Assembly (NCBI GenBank): GCA_040954595.2
Contig: CM082590.2
Coordinates: 4,030,001-4,094,000, forward strand
Length of the DNA stretch: 64,000 nucleotides
Origin: Balanoglossus misakiensis
Lineage: Eukaryota; Hemichordata
Direction: 5' to 3'
Positions 42,159 through 55,049 of this stretch are shown piece by piece. The translations under genes and the position numbers were made by a program. The notes beneath the pieces are model-generated. The model did no database searches. It had not been told where the DNA came from and was given only the letters and a program-made list of their open reading frames with translations. Every line of letters starts with the position of its first letter. Positions within the stretch are counted from its first letter, which is position 1.

Positions 42159-43596
42159 TGTATTTCCCATGTTTTAGGTCTCCATGTTGATTCACAATTT
42201 CATGTCAACAAGTTCACATTCTACCACCACATCACATCTACACATCAACTATCACTGTGATAGAAGCTACCATTTTCAAGTTAAAGTTATACAGTCACCG
42301 CCAATTTACATACACCCATATATGGCTGAAATAGAGTATTTGCGGGTTCTAAATAACATATGGCGGCGCTCTTTTTTTCGCATGTGCCACCCACTGAAAA
42401 TCCGTGATTGGCTAGATCTCAAGTTAACGTGGTAACTGTAGCTAAATTTCCATAGGTGACCGTATACCTTCTCTACACGTACTGTTGACTGACACACACA
42501 ATCCCCTAACTCTCAACACATACATACAAAGACCCAACCCACTCCACGTGTAGTCTCCATGGCCATGCCACCTGGCCTGCAGGCTACCGAAACCAAAAGC
42601 ATACACACACACAATACATGTCAATTTTACATGAGGAGCGGCTCATGTACTTTATTCTAAACTTGAATGATATATAAACTGAAAATTTACCCCGCACCAA
42701 AACCCAGAGATAAAACCCTTTTTTCAGGATAAGGGGAAAAAACACTGGGAAAGCGTAGGTAATTCGCCAACTTTACAAAAAATTCTATTTCAAAATTCAT
42801 GCCTCTTTGAAAACCCTACTTTCAAGTGAAGATGCTAATCTGTTACACAAAATAGCAGGATCACAGAAAGAAAATGTTGGAAGTTTTACAATACCAAGCA
42901 AAATTTGGTATTGTAGGTCTAAACTAAAACTGACAAAAATTAATATTTCATCTCTGAATGAATAAAGTGTTCTCAATAAACCATAATAGGTTTGGTGTTA
43001 CACTGTTCTAAATGTAGCATTTACAATTAAAGGGCAACTACCTGTAATTTTTGGTACAGAATTGTTAATATTGACAAATGCATTCAATTGACTTGAATAC
43101 AATTGTTAACAATAACAATGCTGATTATGCATACCAGAAATCGTGGTGCATACATAGACCAAAATTACGTACTGAAAAATTTGTCAAATGTAACACATAG
43201 TGGACCGTAATGTCTATAAGATTAAATCTCAAACAATGTCAAGTGAACGTAAAATCTTAAATTTCATATTAAAATACAAAAAGAATAAAGTCATACTATT
43301 GAACACTGCACACAGCAGTTGAGTCTAAAGTGACTAATGTACTGGGGGCGATCCCAAACAGAAACGGGTCATATAGTCATAAATATCCCCCACCCTTATA
43401 AAGACCCCTTTCTCCTTGGGATGGCTCCTGTGATAAAATGAAACTGTGCTGGACTTGAAGAGATATACACAGGAAACCTCATCAGTTACAGCCACTGCGA
43501 AGACTTCATTGATGATCCCCCAAAATTGGGGGGAAAATGTAGATGAATGTTGAAATCTTCAAAAGCAAATTGAAAGTATTTTACTGTCAAAAAAGT
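42159..43596. other. No recognisable gene
   Basis: A/T-rich sequence with a TTAAAGGGCAACTACCTG end-like motif at 43028, resembling MITE termini elsewhere in the window (26257). No exon or family-like frame is seen. Confidence 0.45.
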
Positions 43597-46060
43597 GTAA
43601 ATAATGTGTTGCCTGTAAGCCATGATGCATGATCTCCATGCCATTCAATTTATGAGCGAATTTACTGATTTACTACCCTCCCCCCGAAATACAAACAAAA
43701 CAAAACAATTATGAATATATGGCTTCTGCAAACACATTATTTAGCAAATTAAAATCTTATCTCATAAAGTCACTTGAAAATGTGAAAGACCCTCTTAAAT
43801 TAAGGAAAAAGAGGAATGTTCAAATGTAAAATAACTGAAAACTAAATCTGTATGAAACTTCTTGAAAAGAAGTATATCATTGTAAATAATGTGTTGCCTG
43901 TAAGCCATGATGCATGATCTCCATGCCATTCAATTTATGAGCAAATTTACTGATTTACTACCCTCCCCCCGAAATACAAACAAAACAATTATGAATATAT
44001 GGCTTCTGCAAACACATTATTTAGCAAATTAAAATCTTATCTGATAAAGTCACTTGAAAATGTGAAAGACCCTCTTAAATTAAGGAAAAAGAGGAATGTT
44101 CAAATGTAAAATAACTGAAAACTAAATTTGTATTAAATAGAGAAAACTTCTTGAAAAGAAGTATATCATTGTAAATAATGTGTTGCCTGTAAGCCATGAT
44201 GCATGATATCCATGCCATTCAATTTATGAGCGAATTTACTGATTTACTACCCTCCCCCCGAAATACAAACAAAACAATTATGAATATATGGCTTCTGCAA
44301 ACACATTATTCAGCAAATTAAAATCTTATCTGATAAAGTCACTTGAAAATGTGAAAGACCCTCTTAAATTAAGGAAAAGGGGAATGTTAAAATGTAAAAT
44401 AACTGAAAACTGAATGTGTATAAAACTTCTTGAAAAGAAGTATATCATTGTAAATAATGTGTTGCCTGTAAGCCATGATGCATGATCTCCATGCCATTCA
44501 ATTTATGAGCAAATTTACTGATTTACTACCCTCCCCCCGAAATACAAACAAAACAATTATGAATATATGGCTTCTGCAAACACATTATTTAGCAAATTAA
44601 AATCTTATCTGATAAAGTCACTTGAAAATGTGAAAGACCCTCTTAAATTAAGGAAAAAGAGGAATGTTCAAATGTAAAATAACTGAAAACTAAATTTGTA
44701 TTAAATAGAGAAAACTTCTTGAAAAGAAGTATATCATTGTAAATAATGTGTTGCCTGTAAGCCATGATGCATGATATCCATGCCATTCAATTTATGAGCG
44801 AATTTACTGATTTACTACCCTCCCCCCGAAATACAAACAAAACAATTATGAATATATGGCTTCTGCAAACACATTATTCAGCAAATTAAAATCTTATCTG
44901 ATAAAGTCACTTGAAAATGTGAAAGACCCTCTTAAATTAAGGAAAAGGGGAATGTTAAAATGTAAAATAACTGAAAACTGAATGTGTATAAAACTTCTTG
45001 AAAAGAAGTATATCATTGTAAATAATGTGTTGCCTGTAAGCCATGATGCATGATCTCCATGCCATTCAATTTATGAGCAAATTTACTGATTTACTACCCT
45101 CCCCCCAAAATACAAACCAAACAATTATGAATTTATGGCTTCTGCAAACACATTATTTAGCAAATTAAAATCTTATCTGATAAAGTCACTTGAAAATGTG
45201 AAAGACCCTCTTAAATTAAGGAAAAAGAGGAATGTTCAAATGTAAAATAACTGAAAACTAAATGTGTATAAAATAGAGAAAACTTCTTGAAAAGAAGTAT
45301 ATCATTGTAAATAATGTGTTGCCTGTAAGCCATGATGCATGATCTCCATGCCATTCAATTTATGAGCAAATTTACTGATTTACTACCCTCCCCCCGAAAT
45401 ACAAACAAAACAATTATGAATTTATGGCTTCTGCAAACACATTATTTAGCAAATTAAAATCTTATCTGATAAAGTCACTTGAAAATGTGAAAGACCCTCT
45501 TAAATTAAGGAAAAAGAGGAATGTTCAAATGTAAAATAACTGAAAACTAAATGTGTATAAAATAGAGAAAACTTCTTGAAAAGAAGTATATCATTGTAAA
45601 TAATGTGTTGCCTGTAAGCCATGATGCATGATCTCCATGCCATTCAATTTATGAGCAAATTTACTGATTTACTACCCTCCCCCCGAAATACAAACAAAAC
45701 AATTATGAATTTATGGCTTCTGCAAACACATTATTTAGCAAATTAAAATCTTATCTGATAAAGTCACTTGAAAATGTGAAAGACCCTCTTAAATTAAGGA
45801 AAAAGAGGAATGTTCAAATGTAAAATAACTGAAAACTAAATGTGTATAAAATAGAGAAAACTTCTTGAAAAGAAGTATATCATTGTAAATAATGTGTTGC
45901 CTGTAAGCCACGATGCATGATCTCCATGCCATTCAATTTTTTAGCGAATTTACTGCCCCCCCCAAAAAAATACAATCAAAACAAAACAATTATGAATACA
46001 TGGCTTCTGCAAACACATTATTTATGTATTTAAAAAGAAAAAAAATTCATCAAAAATCAA
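43597..46060. repeat. Satellite S1, units of 279/289 bp, nine copies
   Basis: GTAAATAATGTGTTGCCTGT begins units at 43597, 43882, 44171, 44450, 44739, 45018, 45307, 45596 and 45885. Spacings are 285, 289, 279, 289, 279, 289, 289, 289. The 10-bp length difference is presence or absence of AAATAGAGAA-like sequence before CTTCTTGAAAAGAAG. The last unit decays after about 45960. No coding potential. Confidence 0.96.
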
Positions 46061-46194
46061 AGCATTATAAACCTAGTAATCACACAATGCATATACATGC
46101 AACGATGCAAATGCATTAAAAGTGTGATATAAAAATACTTAATTATGTCAAGTAAAGGCAAAATCATTAAGGTAATATTAAAGAACTACTTGTG

Positions 46195-46279
46195 CACTGA
46201 GTCTGTTGATTGGGGCCCTCGTTGTGTGGGACTCGCTAGCAATGTGGGGAAAATCTATTGATTATCGACAGACTCAGTG
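46195..46279. repeat. Small inverted repeat
   Basis: CACTGAGTCTGT (46195-46206) and ACAGACTCAGTG (46268-46279) are exact inverses 61 bases apart. Positions 46061-46194 and 46280-46794 hold no gene; a CG-alternating run lies at 46677-46687. Confidence 0.6.
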
Positions 46280-46794
46280 GGCAAGACGTGACCATAAAAT
46301 AGATATACCAACATATCGAACTGTTGAATACTACGCAAACAAAAAAACCCCCAACTAATGAACTGATCCCAGGAAACTACACTGGACTTGAAGGATCTAT
46401 TGCAAGTTTTAGTGGACTTGAAGTATTTATTGAAAAAATTTTCTCATCATGAAATTAAGTTAGTCATGCTAAACTATGGTATTATAAAAACATATTGCAA
46501 TTAAAACCTTCTCATCTGTTATAGCCATTGGAAAAAATTCATTAAAGACATACCCTAAAAAAATAGGAAAAAGAACACAGACAGATAATAAAATCCTAAA
46601 AATGTTAAAATGCACACACATACATACCGTATTCTTTATTTATAATATGGGAAAGTACAACTGAGCAAGCGACAGTCGCGCGCGCGCAAAAACATAAATT
46701 GCTTGAAGACGGACTGCAATCTTGGGATTCTTGGGATCTTGTAGAGAACCAGCTTCATCAGATGACCAAAAACATCCTAGGCGCGGATAGATTA

Positions 46795-49700
46795 CAACCA
46801 CGGCAAACACAGAGGCCAAAATGTGACGAGAGAGTAGTCACAGACACCCCAAAAATGTCGACAATTCGAATAAGAATTCGAAAACACAACCACGGCAAAC
46901 ACAGAGGCCAAAATGTGACGAGAGAGTAGTCACAGACACCCCAAAAATGTCGACAATTCGAATAAGAATTCGAAAACACAACCATGGCAAACACAGAGGC
47001 CAAAATGTGACGAGAGAGTAGTCACAGACACCCAAAAATGTGGACAATTCGAATAAGAATTCGAAAACACAACAACGGCAAAGACAGAGGCCAAAATGTG
47101 ACGAGAGAGTCGTCACAGACACCCAAAAATGTGGACAATTCGAATAAGAATTCGAAAACACAACCACGGCAAACACAGAGGCCAGAATGTGACGAGAGAG
47201 TAGTCACAGACACCCAAAAATGTGGACAATTCGAATAAGAATTCGAAAACACAACCACAGCAAACACAGAGGCCAAAATGTGACGAGAGAGTCGTCACAG
47301 ACACCCAGAAATGTCGACAATTCGAATAAGAATTCGAAAACACAACCACGACAAACACAGAGGCCAAAATGTGACGAGAGAGTCGTCACAGACACCCAAA
47401 AATGTGGACAATTCGAATAAGAATTCGAAAACACAACCACGGCAAACACAGAGGCCAGAATGTGACGAGAGAGTAGTCACAGACACCCAAAAATGTGGAC
47501 AATTCGAATAAGAATTCGAAAACACAACAACGGCAAACACAGAGGCCAAAATGTGACGAGAGAGTCGTCACAGACACCCAAAAATGTGGACAATTCGAAT
47601 AAGAATTCGAAAACACAACTACGGCAAACACAGAGGCCAGAATGTGACGAGAGAGTAGTCACAGACACCCAAAAATGTGGACAATTCGAATAAGAATTCG
47701 AAAACACAACCACGGCAAACACAAAGGCCAGAATGTGACGAGAGAGTAGTCACAGACACCCAAAAATGACGACAGTTCGAATAAGAATTCGAAAACACAA
47801 CCACGGCAAACACAAAGGCCAGAATGTGACGAGAGAGTAGTCACAGACACCCAAAAATGTGGACAATTCAAATAAGAATTCGAAAACACAACCACGGCAA
47901 ACACAGAGGCCAGAATGTGACGAGAGAGTAGTCACAGACACCTAAAAATGTGGACAATTTGAATATGAATTCGAAAACACAACCACGGCAAACACAGAGG
48001 CCAGAATGTGACGAGAGAGTAGTCACAGACACCCAGAAATGTCGACAATTCGAATACGAATTCGAAAACACAATCACGGCAAACACAGAGGCCAAAATGT
48101 GACGAGAGAGTAGTCACAGACACCCAGAAATGTCGACAATTCGAATAAGAATTGGAAAACACAACCACGGCAAACACAGAGGCCAGAATGTGACGAGAGA
48201 GTAGTCACAGACACCCAAAAATGGTGACAATTCGAATAAGAATTCGAAAACACAACCACAGCAAACACAGAGGCCAAAATGTGACGAGAGAGTCGTCACA
48301 GACACCCAGAAATGTCGACAATTCAAATAAGAATTCGAAAACACAACCACGGCAAACACAGAGGCCAAAATGTGACGAGAGAGTAGTCACAGACACCCAG
48401 AAATGTCGACAATTCGAATATGAATTCGAAAACACAACCACGGCAAACACAGAGGCCAAAATGTGACGAGAGAGTAGTCACAGACACACAGAAATGTCGA
48501 CAATTCGAATATGAATTCGAAAACACAACCACGGCAAACACAGAGGCCAAAATGTGACGAGAGAGTAGTCACAGACACACAGAAATGTCGACAATTCGAA
48601 TATGAATTCGAAAACACAACCACGGCAAACACAGAGGCCAGAATGTGACGAGAGAGTAGTCACAGACACCCAAAAATGTCGACAATTCGAATAAGAATTG
48701 GAAAACACAACCACGGCAAACACAGAGGCCAGAATGTGACGAGAGAGTAGTCACAGACACCCAAAAATGGTGACAATTCGAATATGAATTCGAAAACACA
48801 AACATGGCAAACACAGAGGCCAGAATGTGACGAGAGAGTAGTCACAGACACCCAGAAATGTCGACAATTCGAATAAGAATTCGAAAACACAATCACGGCA
48901 AACACAGAGGCCAAAATGTGACGAGAGAGTAGTCACAGACACCCAGAAATGGTGACAATTCGAATAAGAATTCGAAAACACAACCACGGCAAACACAGAG
49001 GCCAAAATGTGACAAGAGAGTAGTCACAGACACCCAAAAATCTTGAAAATTCGAATATGAATTCGAAAACACAACCACGGCAAACACAGAGGCCAAAATG
49101 TGACGAGATGTAGTCACAGACACCCAAAAATGTTGACAATTCGAATATGAATTCGAAAACACAACCACGGCAAACACAGAGGCCAAAATGTGACGAGATG
49201 TAGTCACAGACACCCAAAAATGTTGACAATTCGAATATGAATTCGAAAACACAACCACGGCAAACACAGAGGCCAAAATGTGACGAGAGAGTAGTCACAG
49301 ACACCTAAAAATGTGGACAATTTGAATATGAATTCGAAAACACAACCACGGCAAACACAGAGGCCAGAATGTGACGAGAGAGTAGTCACAGACACCCAGA
49401 AATGTCGACAATTCGAATAAGAATTCGAAAACACAATCACGGCAAACACAGAGGCCAAAATGTGACGAGAGAGTAGTCACAGACACCCAGAAATGTCGAC
49501 AATTCGAATAAGAATTGGAAAACACAACCACGGCAAACACAGAGGCCAGAATGTGACGAGAGAGTAGTCACAGACACCCAAAAATGGTGACAATTCGAAT
49601 AAGAATTCGAAAACACAACCACAGCAAACACAGAGGCCAAAATGTGACGAGAGAGTCGTCACAGACACCCAGAAATGTCGACAATTCAAATAAGAATTCG

Positions 49701-52700
49701 AAAACACAACCACGGCAAACACAGAGGCCAAAATGTGACGAGAGAGTAGTCACAGACACCCAGAAATGTCGACAATTCGAATATGAATTCGAAAACACAA
49801 CCACGGCAAACACAGAGGCCAAAATGTGACGAGAGAGTAGTCACAGACACACAGAAATGTCGACAATTCGAATATGAATTCGAAAACACAACCACGGCAA
49901 ACACAGAGGCCAAAATGTGACGAGAGAGTAGTCACAGACACACAGAAATGTCGACAATTCGAATATGAATTCGAAAACACAACCACGGCAAACACAGAGG
50001 CCAAAATGTGACGAGAGAGTAGTCACAGACACACAGAAATGTCGACAATTCGAATATGAATTCGAAAACACAACCACGGCAAACACAGAGGCCAGAATGT
50101 GACGAGAGAGTAGTCACAGACACCCAAAAATGGTGACAATTCGAATATGAATTCGAAAACACAAACATGGCAAACACAGAGGCCAGAATGTGACGAGAGA
50201 GTAGTCACAGACACCCAGAAATGTCGACAATTCGAATAAGAATTCGAAAACACAATCACGGCAAACACAGAGGCCAAAATGTGACGAGAGAGTAGTCACA
50301 GACACCCAGAAATGGTGACAATTCGAATAAGAATTCGAAAACACAACCACGGCAAACACAGAGGCCAAAATGTGACAAGAGAGTAGTCACAGACACCCAA
50401 AAATCTTGAAAATTCGAATATGAATTCGAAAACACAACCACGGCAAACACAGAGGCCAAAATGTGACGAGATGTAGTCACAGACACCCAAAAATGTTGAC
50501 AATTCGAATATGAATTCGAAAACACAACCACGGCAAACACAGAGGCCAAAATGTGACGAGATGTAGTCACAGACACCCAAAAATGTTGACAATTCGAATA
50601 TGAATTCGAAAACACAACCACGGCAAACACAGAGGCCAAAATGTGACGAGATGTAGTCACAGACACCCAAAAATGTTGACAATTCGAATATGAATTCGAA
50701 AACACAACCACGGCAAACACAGAGGCCAAAATGTGACGAGAGAGTAGTCACAGACACACAGAAATGTCGACAATTCGAATATGAATTCGAAAACACAACC
50801 ACGGCAAACACAGAGGCCAAAATGTGACGAGAGAGTAGTCACAGACACACAGAAATGTCGACAATTCGAATATGAATTCGAAAACACAACCACGGCAAAC
50901 ACAGAGGCCAAAATGTGACGAGAGAGTAGTCACAGACACACAGAAATGTCGACAATTCGAATATGAATTCGAAAACACAACCACGGCAAACACAGAGGCC
51001 AGAATGTGACGAGAGAGTAGTCACAGACACCCAAAAATGGTGACAATTCGAATATGAATTCGAAAACACAAACATGGCAAACACAGAGGCCAGAATGTGA
51101 CGAGAGAGTAGTCACAGACACCCAGAAATGTCGACAATTCGAATAAGAATTCGAAAACACAATCACGGCAAACACAGAGGCCAAAATGTGACGAGAGAGT
51201 AGTCACAGACACCCAGAAATGGTGACAATTCGAATAAGAATTCGAAAACACAACCACGGCAAACACAGAGGCCAAAATGTGACAAGAGAGTAGTCACAGA
51301 CACCCAAAAATCTTGAAAATTCGAATATGAATTCGAAAACACAACCACGGCAAACACAGAGGCCAAAATGTGACGAGATGTAGTCACAGACACCCAAAAA
51401 TGTTGACAATTCGAATATGAATTCGAAAACACAACCACGGCAAACACAGAGGCCAAAATGTGACGAGATGTAGTCACAGACACCCAAAAATGTTGACAAT
51501 TCGAATATGAATTCGAAAACACAACCACGGCAAACACAGAGGCCAAAATGTGACGAGATGTAGTCACAGACACCCAAAAATGTTGACAATTCGAATATGA
51601 ATTCGAAAACACAACCACGGCAAACACAGAGGCCAAAATGTGATGAGATGTAGTCACAGACACCCAAAAATGTTGACAATTCGAATATGAATTCGAAAAC
51701 ACAACCATGTGAAAACACAGAGGCCAGAATGTGACGAGATGTAGTCACAGACACCCAAAAATGTCGACAATTCGAATATGAATTCGAAAACACAACCACG
51801 GCAAACACAGAGGCTAAAATGTGACGAGAGAGTAGTCACAGACACCCAGAAATGTCGACAATTCGAATATGAATTCGAAAACACAACCACGGCAAACACA
51901 GAGGCTAAAATGTGACGAGAGAGTAGTCACAGACACCCAAAAATGTCGACAATTCGAATATGAATTCGAAAACACAACCACGGCAAACACAGAGGCCAGA
52001 ATGTGACGAGAGAGTAGTCACAGACACCTAAAAATGTGGACAATTTGAATATGAATTCGAAAACACAACCACGGCAAACACAGAGGCCAGAATGTGACGA
52101 GAGAGTAGTCACAGACACCCAAAAATGTCGACAATTCGAATAAGAATTGGAAAACACAACCACGGCAAACACAGAGGCCAGAATGTGACGAGAGAGTAGT
52201 CACAGACACCCAGAAATGTCGACAATTCGAATAAGAATTCGAAAACACAACCACGGCAGACACAGAGGCCAGAATGTGACGAGAGAGTAGTCACAGACAC
52301 CCAAAAGTGTCGACAATTCGAATAAGAATTCGAAAACACAACCACGGCAAACACAGAGGCCAGAATGTGACGAGAGAGTAGTCACAGACACCCAAAAATG
52401 TCGACAGTTCGAATAAGAATTCGAAAACACAACCACGGCAAACACAGAGGCCAGAATGTGACGAGAGAGTAGTCACAGACACCCAAAAATCTTGACAATT
52501 CGAATATGAATTCGAAAAACACAACTACGGCAAACACAGAGGCCAGAATGTGACGAGAGAGTAGTCACAGACACCCAAAAGTGTCGACAATTCGAATATG
52601 AATTCGAAAACACAACCACGGCAAACACAGAGGCCAGAATGTGACGAGAGAGTAGTCACAGACACCCAAAAATGTCGACAATTCGAATATGAATTCGAAA

Positions 52701-53262
52701 ACACAACCACGGCAAACACAGACGCCAGAATGTGACGAGAGAGTAGTCACAGACACCCAAAAATGTCGACAATTCGAATATGAATTCGAAAACACAACCA
52801 CGGCAAACACAGACGCCAGAATGTGACGAGAGAGTAGTCACAGACACCCAAAAATGTCGACAATTCGAATAAGAATTCGAAAACACAACCAGGGCAAACA
52901 CAGAGGCCAGAATGTGACGAGAGAGTAGTCACAGACACCCAAAAATGTCGACAATTCGAATAAGAATTCGAAAACACAACCACGGCAAACACAGAGGCCA
53001 AAATGTGACGAGAGAGTAGTCACAGACACCCAAAAATGTCGACAATTCGAATATGAATTCGAAAACACAACCACGGCAAACACAGAGGCCAGAATGTGAC
53101 GAGAGAGTAGTCACAGACACCCAAAAATGTCGACAATTCGAATAAGAATTCGAAAACACAACCACGGCAACCACAGAGGCCAGAATGTGACGAGAGAGTA
53201 GTCACAGACACCCAAAAATGTCGACAATTCGAATAGGAATTCGAAAACACAACACAGAGAGT
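46795..53262. repeat. Satellite S2, 91-bp unit, about 71 copies
   Basis: The unit contains CAACCACGGCAAACACAGAG, GTGACGAGAGAGTAGTCACA and GACACCCAAAAATGTCGACA, then an inverted repeat TTCGAAT(N4)ATTCGAA. Most units are 91 bp. A subclass with GAGATGTAG in place of GAGAGAGTAG is 89 bp and forms runs at about 49.1, 50.5 and 51.5 kb. Blocks recur at about 1.36 kb (48.2 versus 49.6 kb) and 0.91 kb (50.0 versus 50.9 kb), that is 15 and 10 units. Because 91 leaves remainder 1 on division by 3, both strands show cycling frames of about 81-84 codons; these are artefacts. Confidence 0.97.
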
Positions 53263-53289
53263 ACTCCGAGACATCAAAAAATTTTGAAA

Positions 53290-53381
53290 ATATTCATACA
53301 TGCATACATACATATATACATACAAGACAGACATACAGACATACATACATATATATATATATATACAATACATACATACAT

Positions 53382-53419
<38 letters not shown>

Positions 53420-53590
53420 GGGTACATGCAAACATACAACGACACAAATAAATATATAAATATATAAATAAATGAATGAATGAACGAGTGAATGAATGAA
53501 TGAATAAATGAATGAATGAATGAATGTATGTATGTATGTATGTATGTATGTATGAATAGATGGATGGATGGATGGATGAATGAATGTACA
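53290..53590. repeat. Compound microsatellite cluster
   Basis: Successive runs of ATAC, TA, ATAC, CA (53395-53419), GAAT (about 53476-53523), GTAT and GATG fill the interval. It abuts the end of the 91-bp satellite. A (GA)n run follows at 53650-53667. Confidence 0.93.
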
Positions 53591-53667
53591 ATACTAGTAA
53601 ATCATGCCTATATCCAGTACATTCTGGAAAAATGACCGTCCAAGTTTATAGAGAGAGAGAGAGAGAG

Positions 53668-55049
53668 CCAGTCAAACAATTTTCAATGTTGGTCAACTGT
53701 TCATTGTCATATTTGCTTTCTGTATCAATACAGGACTAATGCTGTAAACCCTTTGTATTCTGTTTACCATTCAGCTTTGATATCTTAACTTGACTTTTTC
53801 TTTATATGTGGGTGCAATTATGCTACAAAGCTAAACAGTAAACACCTGAAGGCTGCTGTACCCTGTGCAATTAACATAAATTTACACTAAGTGCTTGCTA
53901 CATGCAATGCTTATTGTGCCTATAGGATTCAACAACCTTCAGGTTATGCTGAATAAATCATGGTGATTATTTAGCAGTGTTGGCAAACTGAAGTGTACAA
54001 TTTAGTTTTAACCTACTTAAACCCTCTCTCTCTCTCTCTGACACAATGACAAAAAATGCTATCAGAATAATACATTTGTAATACAGATCATATAAATGAG
54101 GAAGGGATTGATCAATGTTCAATTTCGTCCCGTGGGAGAAGTTCTATTCTTGGAATGACGATGGAATCAAAGTCAGTAAAATAAAGTCATCCTGTCCTTG
54201 GAAGGAAACTTCTCTGCATCCGATTCACTGGGGCTTCTGCATTCATACATGTATCCTCTTCTTGCCTATGCACAGAAAGACGACATAACACTCACCTTGT
54301 ATTGATTGATTGATTACAGCAAATAAGAGACATTCAACATTCACACAGAAACGAAAATATGCTCCTGTCAAACACTAAACATGGGTTAAAAAGGGGCCCA
54401 GGATGTGACAACATCTGATCAGGTCACTTCTTGATCACTATGTAATATGGTGGTAGAACACACTTGGGCCCCACTTTTGTATTTTTGTCTGGCGTGACAC
54501 TCCCTTAAAACTCTACCAAATGAAGATAAGCCCGCGTCAAAAGAGTGAATTGAAGTCCGCGAAACTACAAGTTAAAGAATCTGCTGTTTTTCATCAGGCA
54601 ATGAACTGGTTGAATGCATATTGGAAGAGAAAGCAATAGGATGGATTGGACATCAGTTACAGTATTCCGAGTATGGCGTTGATTCCTCTCTCTGTACAGC
54701 GATTATGAATAAGTGGAAAGACCAGCTCTGGGCATAAATGCTATAAAATCAGACCCAGTTCATCATGCATTGCTGGATGAATATTTATCCCGACTGAAGC
54801 ACACAGTATATACCGACCATGTGCACTTCCAGTGTTTTTATATAATATGGATGTGTATAGGAGCATTTCAGGGGGGTGGGGTGGGGGGGGGAGCTTGCTA
54901 TCAAGTAAAATGAAGGAATGCATCGACTTTTATTATCAGTGGCCCGTAAGGTTAATGCTATGTTACCTTTGAAGTGCTTGGCGGCTATACCGGTACAAGC
55001 ATGCACAGATCTATGTTGATAGACGTTACTCATCACAGGGACCAGTGAC
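53668..55049. other. Non-repetitive spacer without a recognised gene
   Basis: A (CT)n run lies at 54024-54039 and a G-rich tract at 54870-54890. Open frames near 54713-55036 on both strands lack motifs. Confidence 0.45.

Noticed and set aside
46758-53174. Dozens of 60-200 codon minus-strand frames (FAVVVFSNSYSNCRHFW and so on)
   Set aside because: They are translations of the 91-bp satellite. The 91-bp unit shifts frame by one each time, so all frames recur every three units; there are no starts, splice sites or non-repeat extensions.
46795-53262. CENP-B box or CRISPR array in the 91-bp repeat
   Set aside because: The unit has TTCG but lacks the CGGG half of the CENP-B box, and there are no variable spacers between units as in CRISPR.
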